A DNA stretch of 64,000 nt from Patiria pectinifera. Taxonomy: Eukaryota; Echinodermata; Asteroidea; Valvatida; Asterinidae. Position 1 is the stretch's first letter. Each line of letters starts with the position of its first letter. Of the stretch, positions 24,601 to 36,600 are shown one piece after another. The stretch lies in the NCBI GenBank assembly GCA_029964075.1, contig CM057140.1, positions 13,720,643 through 13,784,642 on the forward strand. Direction: 5' to 3'. A model generated the notes under the pieces. It was not told where the DNA came from. It did no database searches and worked only from the letters and a program-made list of their open reading frames with translations. The translations under genes and the position numbers were made by a program.

Positions 24601-27600
24601 CCAGGCAGTGCCGTCCATCCTGCCCGTCGGATCGGTGTGTCTGGAGACTAGCCCCATCACCGATGCTCTGTATGGGTTTGCCGTGCAGTGGAAGACGCAG
24701 TACGCCCAGGTGCTCCACGAGGAGGCTAAGGTAAGTTAGAGCGACCTCTTGTGGGCAGAATGGGGAAGTGGCAGGCAAACAAGTCAATACTGGAAAAGTG
24801 CATGCTGAAGAACATGTAGCTTATTGCAAAAAGTGCCATGGTCCAATGTTATCATGGTCCCGCCAGCTCATGGGCAGTGGTATGAGAGTTTGAACCCTGA
24901 CAGGGATTATGGTGATGGTGTTCTTGGGCAAGACACTTTACCACAATTGCCTCTCTACCAAGGAGTATAAAGGGTACTTGCAGGGTTGATAACATATCTC
25001 TTGCTGATCTTGAACTGCTGCATAAATTGGTCTTGTGAAGAACAGAGATAATAATTATCAAGCTTTTTAAAGACATTGCACTGCAGAAGCACAACATTGT
25101 TATTTTGGGAAAGTAGAGTTTTCACTGTTAAGGAGGTACTTGTGCATGGATTTCATATTGAGTTTCCTGTCTAACAAATATCCGAACTTTATTTTCATAT
25201 TTTACCATATTTCCATTGTTTTTCAAGTTTTGGGTTTAACAATTGTTACCTCCCCACTACAGAGGCGTCTGGACCAAGCGGTCATGTACCGCAACAACGT
25301 CCGGACCCGACTGACCGCTGAGGTGGTGACCCTTGACCAGCTGAATGGCACCTTGAACTGGCTGGAGGAGGTCCGTGACATGGAGAACAAAGTGGACAAG
25401 ATCTACCTGCCCATAGAGACCATGTATGCCGACCTCAGGTCAGTATTCAGGGGTTAAAGGTTAAAGGTCGAGACTAAAAACTTTCGCTTCAATCCAGTGA
25501 ACAATGAAAGCATGTATAATTACTCAAGGGAAAATTTGAATGCAAGTTCTTTAAAGTTTCAAGTGGATGAAGAGAATTTTGACAAACAGACATAAAAAAT
25601 CGTGAATTATAATGAGAATCAAGGTACTAAATGTCCAAGAACAAAACGTGCATGAACAGAAACAAGAGTGGACATTAATGTTGCATATTCTACATGTAAA
25701 GGTGACACTTAGCCAAGTTATTTTTAAAAAAAATGTTAAGTCTGGTGATTTTTTTTTCTGTGACAGTCAGTCATCAAGCAATTAATTAAAAAAAAATGTT
25801 ATGGTCTAAGTCAGTGTGTATCAGTCCATCACAATGTCTGGGTGGCTTTTGTTGTAGTTGTCTGTAAGGCGTTACTGTGACCTGTTCTCATTGTTCAGGA
25901 GTTACAAGCTTCGTCTGCCGCGCTCGGAGGTCGAAGAGGTGGAGCAGCTGAGAGACAAATGGCAAGAGGTCATCGACCTGGCTGAGCAGTGCCGGGTCAA
26001 GCTGCTGCGGGAGCGCAGAGGAGCGTTTGAGCAGGAGCTGGATAAACAAGTCAAGGTAAGGCTGTCATTTCTATCGGGCTTCACTAAAACCTGACTTTAA
26101 TAAAAAGTGGTGCTTATATAGCACTATCCTCATAGGTACCTATGTGTACTCCAGGCTGGAGAAAGGTGAAGAAATTGTAGTAAAATGTCTTGCCCAAGAA
26201 CACAAACACCATGTTCCCTCTAGGGTTTGAACTCATTGCGCTTGAGTCAGACCTTGTCAAACCAGCACAAACTGTTCTCCACCCTCGCAGGAACCTATAT
26301 ATACTCCTGGGTGGAGAGAGCCACTTGTAGTAAAGTGTCTTGCCCAAGAGCACAAACACCGTGTTCCCTCCAAGGTTTGAAACCATTTTTCATGAGTCAT
26401 ACACTGTCAGACCACTAACATAAACCAGAATGACTCAGTTGGTAGAGCGACTGGTACAGTGTTTCAAGTGTTGCAGGTTCGATTCCAACTTTGGGCAATT
26501 TCTATTGTAATTCATATTTTCATGATCCTTCTGTGTTTGTTATTTTCAGCTCTTTGTCGTGGAAGTCATTCAATTCCGCAACAGTTTTGACTCCCAGGGC
26601 CCGGCCGTGCCCGGCGTCCAGCCCGCAGAGGCCGTGTCCAGACTCCACGAGTTCCAGGAGATATTCAAGCTGTACGACTCCAAGCGCAGGACCCTGGACT
26701 CCGTCTCCAGACTATTCGGCATCATCTGCAAGCCTTTCCCCGAACTGGACAAAACCGGAGAAGTAGGATATCTTACTTCAATTGCAATCTCATAAGAACA
26801 TTTGCATTGCATTGCAGTGTTCCTAAATGCCATTGAGTCATAGTATAACCGTGTCTGATTTACTTGGCTACGGCTCGGAATTACACATGACTATGGAAGC
26901 GGCTGAAGCCATTTCCCATAGCCACATGTGTGATACAGCTAGCCATAGCCATGTTATTCAGATGCAGCCCTGTGATGGGATTATATGAATTTACACCCAA
27001 GACTTGGATCCAGACTATTACGTCACACTGATGTGAATTGTCTTGTTGTCTTACAGGAACTAGACCTCCTCGGCCTTCTGTACGGCCTCTTCCAGAAGTT
27101 CATCGCCTTTGACTCTCAGTTTCGGGACAAGCTTTGGGCGGACGTGGATCTGGAGAAAGCTAACAGAGAGGTACTTAACATGTCTTTATGTTTACAAAGT
27201 TTTTCAATATGGATTTGTGATGGGCTCTACGACAACACTGTCAGTGTTTTAATGTCCTTTAATTGATCCAAGTATTTGTAATGTTTAGTTTAATTTTTGA
27301 TTGACTGTAGGTTGAGAATTACTGGGAGGAATGTCAGAATCTCCCCGACAAGCTCAAGGACTGGGATGCCTACAATGAGATGAAGAGCTCCATCAAGTTC
27401 TACCTGGACGTCTTCCCGATACTGCACAAGCTGGCCTCAAAGGTACGTGCTAACATAGTAGGCTTAGAAATTCAGTCTTCACATTCTGTAATAGAAGATG
27501 CCTCAAAATGCTGGAGAAAGCACTTTACATTTCTAACTTTCCTGAATAAGACCCTACTTAAAATATCCAAAAAAAAAGCCAAAACAAAAAATCATTATGA

Positions 27601-30600
27601 ATGTCATGAATTCTCTTAACGGTTGCCCAAGAATGCAGGAGAAAGTTCTTTGATTTCAAAATTTCTTGGCAGATTATTCTCCTCGAACCCCCTAGAAGGA
27701 GCACCCCTTCAGAATCCATTTACAGCTAACCCCACCCCTTTGAGCAAAACTTAGATCCATCCCTAAAGTTGGAACAGTTTTAAAGGAGCACTGTCGTCGA
27801 GAGCAGTGGATGAACTCCATGAAATCCTGGACCATTTAGAAACAAAAGCGAAAAGAAACAAGCAGGGAGGTCAACTTGCTCCTCTGTGACTTTTGCTGAC
27901 ACGTTACTGACTCAAATCTTGTTGATTACAGGAGATACGTAATCGTCACTGGCTGCAAGTCATGTCTGTGACGGGCAGCTCTTTCCAACTAGAAGCCAAC
28001 GTCTTCAAACTCCTCCACATCTTGGACATCGGACTCATCGAGTAAGTCCGTACCCTCAGTTCTCTAAGATAAATCTTGCAAATGTTTATCATGTTCAGGT
28101 ACTATCATTTAAAATATTTCAGTTTTTTTTTTAAATCAATTTGTTTGTGGTTTTGTGATCGTTCAGGCATCAGGTAGAGATTGAGGACATCTGCCGCTGT
28201 GCCAGCAAGGAGCAAGAACTGGAAGTCAAGCTACGCATCACTGAGGAAGAGTGGACAGAACAGGTAAAAGACTGAGCCAGAATTTCTAGAGCCGCTAAGC
28301 AGAAAACACTTGCAAATTTTTGAGCTTAGCAAAAATTAGCAGAGAACCAGTCACAAGCAATATGTATTGCATAATATTTTGGCCGGTGACCCACTTTTGC
28401 TTAGCAGATATTTTATGTGCTTAGCAAGTTTCTGTGCTTATCAACAACATGAGATTGTACGTAAAAAACACCATTTCTTCAAGATCTTGCTAATTTGGAT
28501 TTGTTCTCTTTTAGTACGTCATCAAATTTGTTTTCAATTCTTAGGTTCTGTCCTTTGAGGAATACAAGAAGCGAGGTCCCATCTACCTTGAGAAGGATAA
28601 CTCGGAGCATCTCTTGGAGCAGCTAGAGAACGCCCAGGCTCTCCTGGCTAACATGCTGACGTCCAGGTTCATCGGACCGCTCAGGGAGGAGGCAGCGGGA
28701 TGGGCCGAGAAACTCAAAGGTAAGAGATGTGATGGTGAAGAGGATGGTCATGTGATTGGTCATGTGATTGGCCATGTGATTGGTCATGAGAGTGGTCATG
28801 TGGTAAGTCATCCGACCGCTCAGGGAGGAGGCAGTGGGACGGGCAGAGAAACTCAAAGGTAAGAGATGTGATTTGTGAAGAGGATGGTCAGGTGATGGTC
28901 ATGTGACTGGTCATGAGACTGTTGAGAGGTTGGTCATGAGAGTCGTCATAAATGGCCATGTAATTATACAAGAGTGTGGTTGTTCCTCGGGTGGTCATGT
29001 GATAGGTCATGGAGGCCTAGGTCATGTGATTGGTCATGGGATCATGTGATTTCTCATGACAGTAGCAACGTACTCACTCATTGGAATAAAAAGTTTGTGA
29101 AGTTGATGCTAAACTTTCTCCAATTTCCATTAAAATCATAGATTTTTCACTAACATTCTGTTTCTGTTCTTTCCTCATCCATAAGCTGATACGAAGTATT
29201 CTCTCTGGTAAAGACGTCATTCATGAATTCTTGATGTATCTGTTGACCTTATTTTCTGTGCACTATGCATGTCTCCACTTGGTACCACTGTTCAGCACCC
29301 TTTTTTTATTTCAGTGTTATATTTCGTAATTTCTCATTCATATTTCAAACAATGTCAACAGGTGACATACAAGAATTTTGTTGTTGGCTGTGTTACTTTT
29401 GCACAATCCAACTCGTCAATGAATGCAGCACCTTTATGTGTCTTGTCTCTTATGCATCTTGTTTCAATATTTGTTAAAGATATGACTATGTTCTGTTTTG
29501 CAAGGTATAGCACCAGTTTGACCTTCTGCCTAGCAAGACTATGTATCAATTTTTAGTATATTTTACTGGAAAGAAACTCACCACAGTAAATTGACTGTTG
29601 ATCATATTGCAAACTTTTACAAAGTTCTAGACAGAGAATACGTGTATTTGCTAAACAAATTTAAAAAAAATTAGCGAAATTCCGCATCAAAAGTTTTCTG
29701 TGCTTACCAAATGTGTGTTCTTAAAAGCTCTGTTGAAATTGGTCCCAGTTGGTGGAGAGCTGGAACTGCAATCCAATGGTCACAGATTCAAATCCTTGCT
29801 TAACATGGATGTGTATTCATATGCTGACTTTCAGGGGTAGCAGAAGTCCTAGAGCAGTGGCTGGAGGTGCAAGATGTCTGGCAGTACCTGGAGGCTGTGT
29901 TCAGTGTAGGACGCACCGCTAAGGACCTACCCCAGGAAGCCAAGAGGTTCAATCGCATTGACAAGAGCTGGACGAAGATCATGAAGAGAGCCTACGACAC
30001 CAGGAATGTCTTACAAGTACGCTATTCAAATTTTGTAGCACAAAACCATCCCACTATGCAACACAATATATCTTCATTGCATTTGTCTGATCTATCCGTG
30101 GAAAGGTTTACGAAATTAGGCCCTCAGTTGAGCTGTGTACTCAATTGGGTCGTGTACTCAATCGGCCACATATTCAATTGGGCCACATACTCAATTGGGC
30201 CATCCGTGAGCAGTTTATGAAACTAGACCCTGTACTCAATTGGGCCACGTACTCAATTCGGCCACATACTCAATTGGGAAATATACTCAATTGGGCCATC
30301 CTTTTCTATCTCGACAGTGCACCTACAGCGGTTAGGTCCCAAATGGCTTCGTCTTGAGACACATCAATCATGAGCTCGATGCTTCAAGCCCTTGATGGGT
30401 TAGGCCCTGTACTCAATTGGGACCAGTACTCAATTGGCCCCCTTTTCTCAATTGGTCCATGTATTTCTGTTTGACAGTGCACCTACGGAGGGGAGGTTCC
30501 CAAGGGTGTCGTCCTGCGACACATCTACGAGGAGCTGGAAATCTGCTTCAAGTCCTTGATGGGATACCTGGACAAGAAGCGACAGGCCTTCCCGAGATTC

Positions 30601-33600
30601 TACTTCCTCTCCGACCCGGTCCTGCTGGCCATCTTGAGCCGGCCGTTTGATCTGGAGTCAGTCAGGCCCCATCTAAGGTAAGATCCAGAGAGTCGGGTTA
30701 AAAAAACAATTATCAGGTTAAAGGTTTAAATAAGTCATTCTCTAGTCACACATTTTCTCTTGTTGGACGTGACTCACAAAGAAGGTAGCATGTGATGGGT
30801 CTAAAAGTCTAAATTCCCCAACCTTCCACCCTCCGTAGATGCATCTTCAACAGTGTCTACGACATCCGCCTGGAGCAACTCCCCTTCTCCGTCCCCCAGA
30901 GCGCCAACTCCTCCCCGGAGAAGTCCTACCACAGCACCCGGGAGCGGCACTCCCCGCTGCGCACCGACTCCTCGGTCTACACCTCCCACCAGCAGTCGCG
31001 CATGACCCTGGGGGAGAGCATGGTGGGCGGGGGCACGGGAGGAGGCGGGATCCAGTCGGAGTACCTGATGCAGGCCGTAGCGGTCATCTCGAAGGAGACA
31101 GAGGTTCTCCAGTTGGACGAAGAGGTGAGAATTGGCTGATGACGACTTGCCTCTTTCCCAAAATATTGTGAAAAGATTATTTTTTTAAAGTTCCATACAT
31201 TGGGTACATAAAGCATTTAAAAGGAGTTACCAGTTTAACAAAATCTTTCCATTGTATAAGATTTTTACATTTTGACTGAAAACACAAGTAAAAGTAAAGT
31301 CAAGTCTGTCACAAGCCAATACGGCCCATCAGGCCAGCATCAAGTTCCTTGGCATGAAATGAATGAGAATATTTCTATTCCCTCTGGATGGGATGCCAGC
31401 CCATCGCAGGTTACTCTCCAGCTAATGCCAGTACCAATCTATACTCCTGGGTGGAGAGAGGCAAGTGGAGGTGAAGCAGCTTGCCCAAGGACACAACATA
31501 TAACCAGCAGCTGGAATCGAACCCCTGACCCTCTGATCATGAGTCACATACCCTAACAACTAAGCCACACTCTCAAACTGAAAAACGCCAGTAGTTGATC
31601 TTATTTACAACACAACTCTTTGTTTATATTTTCTTCAAGGTATCACTCAAAGACAGTGTTGAGATCTGGCTGCACGCCTTGAAGGAATCCATCAGTAAGA
31701 CGGTCTACTCCAACGTCTGCAAGATGATTGAGGACGTGGAGGCGGGTTTACCCATCGAGGAGCTAGCTGGCAAGGTATGACCCATCAGAGAGCTCTCTGA
31801 ATGACTCTAGGTGTCACCGTAAGATGATGGAGTTATCTGAAATGCTAGAAAATTTGACTTTCGAAAGCCTAGTCAATAGAGTTTGCTTGTCTGAAACCAG
31901 AATCTATTTGTGTCGACTGGAATGGCTCCTCATACTGTTTAGTTCTACATGACTCTGAAACGACTGTCCAAAAGGATTGTGCTATTTTTCCTCCATTAGT
32001 TCCCAATGCAAGTGGCCGGACTAGGCCTCCTGATGTACTGGACCAAGGAGTGCGAGCTGGGCATCATGGAGATTAGAAATGAACGGAAGGCCATCGCTAA
32101 CACCGCCAAGAAGTTCGGCACGACGATGGGCCGGCTGGCCATGGCACTGACCAGGGGGACCTGGAAGACGCTGGATGAGCACATGACGCCCCTGCAGAGG
32201 CTGAGGCTGGAGAGTCTGATTGCTGTGAGTATATCGTGTATTCACCTTTGCCAAACTCTTATGAGGAACATTGCTGAGAGGTTAACCCCACGAGGGGAGC
32301 CTCAAGAGGTTTGGGTTTGGAAAAACCTGGAAGATGACGGATAACCACATGATTCTGCTGTAGAGGCTGAGGTTGGAGAGCATGTTGGCTGTATGTCAAG
32401 TGTGAATTCTTAAGACTACCGTTGCTGTGGGTCTACTTCACGAAGACAACCTCGTGGTTTTGGTCAAACCTTGTAGATGCTGAAAACACATGTTGTGTTT
32501 GGAAAGTCTGGTAGTTGTTACGATCTTCTGGGGACCTCCAGGAAGGTTACTGAAAGCTATTATAAACCAGAAATGAATGATCTCTTAAAAATACAAAGAG
32601 AAAGTTGTTACAAGGAAAGACATATTAACATATTAGCTTCTCAGACCAAGATGGCCACGCATCTCGAAACACCAATCTCTATAACCTCACATGAAGGTTA
32701 ACCTCACTACATATCCTCACGAGGTTCTAGTCTTATAATCTAATACCAAGGGTAATCTCTGGAGGCCATTTTAGTGTTGTATCTTTCCTGGAGTGCCATT
32801 GATTTTAAAACTAGATTTGATTATCAACAACTTGTTACGATCGATGACATTTTATTTTGGCCTCCAGCAATCTTTATACCTCCGCGACACCCTGGAGCAA
32901 ATGAGCAACAGGAAGCTGAGGGAGATCGGAGACTTTGAGTGGAGGCGATGCATCAGATTCTACCATCACTTCCACGGTAGGTTGACCCTCCAACATCATT
33001 AGCCGTTATTCCATCATCAGCTTTTTGTTGTTTTGAATCACTAACAGTGAACGCACAAGAGTTCTGCATATGTGTTTCTCTGTGGAAACTACCCAATCAA
33101 AAATAAAATATATAAAAGACCACCAGTATTTGGAGAGACGTGTCACTCCATGTTTCATTGATAGTCATGTATTGACAAGGTATTCCTAGGACGAGAGAGT
33201 ACTTTCCACATATTTTACCACAGTGAGGTGTATTTATAAACATTGGTCACTATCACAATCAGATCCATATTTGGATTACTGTATCTGAATTATATTTTCA
33301 ATTTATCTGTTATAGCTGGCCGAGTTGTCCCTCAGATATACATGCTTGACGAGCGTTTCACGTACGGCTCCGAGTTTTACGGAGGACAAGCCTCGTTGGT
33401 GCTCACTCCCGTGACTGAGCGATGCTTCCTCACTATGGCTTTGGTAAGTAAAATCTTCTGGTTTCTTAATTTTTTTTTTGCCTTTGATTGTGGGTTTCCT
33501 TTGCACAGGCTTTTACATATTGACTCCGTGAATCAACTGACGAGGGCGCTGTTTAGTTTTGCAACAAGGGTATTGAAGGCACTTGTTCAGGAATAAATCT

Positions 33601-36600
33601 GTAGTATTTAATCATAGCAATTTCTTGAGCTATAAAGTCCACTTAAACATGATAAAACAAAAAATTTGTCTTGAACCAACGTGGCCCAACAGTTTATCTC
33701 CGGTTTCAGTAGCATCAAATGACGGAGAATATTTCTACTCCCCCTGGACGGGATGCCAGTCCATTGCAGGTTACTCCCCAGCTAATGCTGGTACCAATTT
33801 ATACTCCTGGGTGGAGAGAGGCAAGTGGGAGTAAAGCGCATTGCCCAAGGGCACAACATATGGCCAGCAGCTGGATTCAAACACCTGACCCTGAGATCAT
33901 GAGTCACCAACCCTAACCACTAGGCAACACTCTCCACTTTAACATGGGAAGCTAATTTAATTCACAACCAACTCGCACTGTTGCTCATCGCTGTAGAGAA
34001 GCAATTACTGAAAAGTGGCTTGCCCAAGGACACCACACTGTACTCTACAGGCTGGAATAGAACTCATAATCTGTAAAATCACAGGGCCATGGTATCTCAC
34101 TACTTCAGAACTGTGTATGTGCTTTGAAGAATTTCATTTGGTTATTGAAATTTTGAAATGTTTTCATTTTGTCTGTTTTGCAGGCCATGAAGCAGTTCAA
34201 GAACTGTGCTGTCACCGGGGGTACCGGAGTCGGCAAAACAGAAACGGCTAAAGGATTTGCCTTCATGCTTGGCCAGTACCTAGCAGTGTTTGGATGCTCG
34301 GGGCAGAGTGACCCTGCGGCGCTGGGCAAGATACTGCAAGGCCTGGCTATGGTAAGGAGATTTGTTGCTGCTTCTCTTGTTGCTGTCGATGCTGTAGCTG
34401 CCTATGTCGGGGGTCAAGGGTACATATCGTCCTGTCCGTGCAACAAGGTTGTATCTCCTAAAATGACGTGTGACGTCATGTACATGAAATGCAAGTTTTC
34501 AATATCAAAAGGTTGTATCTCGCTTAAAATAACCCGGATGTACACACAAAGTCAATGGACGTCAAGATACGCGAGATACGACCTTGTTGCATGGAACGTA
34601 TTCCTGCGAGATAAGACTTTGTTGCGGAATCGTGTTGCAGAATCAAGTTACGACCTTGTTGCACTGATGTGACGATATTGCTGATATCATACACTTATGG
34701 TTGTTGTTTTTGTGCCGAGCCTGTTGGAGTTTTACACTGATGACATTTTGACACAAAAAATTGGGAGGTAGTGTTTACGCAAAAAATCTAATTTTCAGCA
34801 CAGGTTACCAAAAAGTTTCTGTACTTCTTTTTTTTTTTTTTACTGTATAGGAAAACATGCTCATGCAAGTGGCAAGGAATTTTAATGACTATAATTACTA
34901 AATGCTTCATCTTATTGACCTAACACTTTAATATATAAATACTATGAAAGTTTCTTCTAGCCTACCAAATTTGAAATTAATAATTTATAAGATTTGACAT
35001 CAGAAGGAGGGCTGAATCCCCAAATAAACCTCAAACACTTCATCATTTTCATTTCTTCTGTTCAGCATTGGTGGCCATTTAAGTCAAGAGTGTGTAGCCA
35101 TGACATTGAAAAATAATAAGGTCATAAACAGGGAAAAGTTTTTGCTATTGCCTACTTTTAATACCCCATCTGCTCTTATTCTCCCTGTCTTGTATTGTCA
35201 GGATGGCTGTTGGGGATGCTTCGACGAGTTCCAGCTGCTCCAGTCGGACGCCATCGCCATGGTGCTGGATCACGTCCACGCCATCATGGCCGCCTTGCGA
35301 GCCAGGAGCAGGCATTGCATCCTGGGAGATGGAGAAGAGGTAAGGTCAAAGGTCACAGCGACACACATTAGGCCGTGTAAAAAAAAAATGGTTTCTCGTC
35401 TGGGCATTTTTTTTAATGACGGAGGCGGTTTTTTTTGTTTTGTTTTTTCCAAGATGGTTGATTTTCCAAGATGGCAGATGGAATCTTCCATTTTCTTGGC
35501 TCTTTTGCTGATACTAAATTGTGTCAAAGGAGCCGTAACTTTATGCATTTTCGAATGCAGATCAAGCAGAATTAGAAATCGCAACGTATTTCTCTTGTAG
35601 TATCAAAGTGCTATCCAAAATATCGCTACCCCTGACCAGCATGCTTGTAAATTCTTAGGTCCTTATTTTTTTTTCATTTTGGGAGCATGGAGAGCTCAGA
35701 CAATTCCAGTCATTTTCTACACTTGTTCTTGATTTCTACACTTATTCTTGATTTCTGACCAATTTTTTTTCATCAGGTGACGTTGAAGAGCGGCATTGCC
35801 CTCTTCATTACCGTCAACAACCAGACCTCCCCGCCGGCGGGCATCCCCGTGGACATCAAACTCCTCTTCCGCACGGTGGCGCTAGTCAAGCCCGACTACT
35901 CCCTCATTCTCAAGGCTCGCTGCGCGGCCTACGGCTTCCGGTCGCCACGGATGCTGGCCGACAGACTGAAGATGGTGGCCCAACAGTGCAAAGAACAACT
36001 GTAAGTTCCAAAGTCAATTTGTTTTTAACCATTAGCACTTACACAAACATGGATCTTTCTATAAATGATGGGTCCACTTTTTTTCCTGTCCCTGTTACAT
36101 CTGACATCTGTGATTTTAATGCAGTTGTCCTCCAAGAGTGATTATAAATAGCAAACTACCCAACAAATTGTTTGAATTCATTCTTAATGATACTTGAATG
36201 GCAAATTACAATGTACCAAGGTAACAGGGGTGGGACAAATGCCACGCTTTGGAACCTAAATTTAAAGAATGACCTAAACGTCATTTACTTCTTAAACAGT
36301 CTTGTAAATAAGAAAAGGCAAGCCTGTCACAGAAAACACAAAATTCAATCAATTAGGAAATGCTATTCGCCAGAAGTCTGTTCATGCATGTGGCCACAAT
36401 GGGCTGGATTTCGCCTAGTCTTTAGCGTAACAGGGAAGCCATGCATAGTTGATTAATTTGGTAGATAACATACATTTATTTATTAACCCTAACAGAACTC
36501 AACCCATCAAACTTCAATGGCACGTTTTGTTGAAATCTGTCAGGATGGGTACAGTACTCCTAAACTGACAGTCTTTTACATGGGGTTGACACACCTCCAG

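Larger units (their letters stand above)
12687..27170 (+). other. Dynein exons 1-23: N-terminal tail
   Basis: Exons: 12687-13232, 15194-15345, 15837-16010, 16465-16669, 16775-17005, 17224-17395, 17745-18002, 18286-18540, 19136-19409, 19787-19907, 20053-20357, 20470-20554, 20730-20931, 21639-21766, 22179-22446, 22645-22701, 22800-23121, 23627-23847, 24438-24730, 25263-25438, 25899-26055, 26550-26762, 27057-27170. This is the tail (DHC_N1 region) that binds the other heavy chains and intermediate chains. The first exon carries the N-terminal domain typical of DNAH5/8 (FFYSDRP, CLYFLRHHV, ending in the WGECSEENVSQCLNSLEKY region). Low-complexity inserts are encoded by exons 6-8 (acidic run near 18370-18460, GEEEEGAKEGGKEEKTEEQ) and by exons 15 and 17 (Ser/Arg-rich, for example SRASTAMSRATSSMSFLSD), probably surface loops. 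Confidence 0.85.
27311..33443 (+). other. Dynein exons 24-34: linker (DHC_N2)
   Basis: Exons: 27311-27442, 27932-28041, 28167-28263, 28545-28719, 29835-30016, 30478-30677, 30839-31124, 31640-31774, 32000-32224, 32868-32976, 33316-33443. This encodes the mechanical linker that swings across the AAA ring. Family landmarks: FEEYKKRGPIYLEKDN, SRFIGPLREEAAGWAEKL, WLEVQDVWQYLEAVF (normally followed by a GGDIA-type stretch, here SVGRTAKD), EAKRFNRIDKSW (residues 1849-1860) and FPRFYFLSDPVLL. Exon 30 adds a Ser/Gly-rich insert (SSPEKSYHSTRERHSP to GGGTGGGG) not typical of dynein linkers. Exon 34 ends with VLTPVTERCFLTMAL, the usual lead-in to AAA1. Confidence 0.88.
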
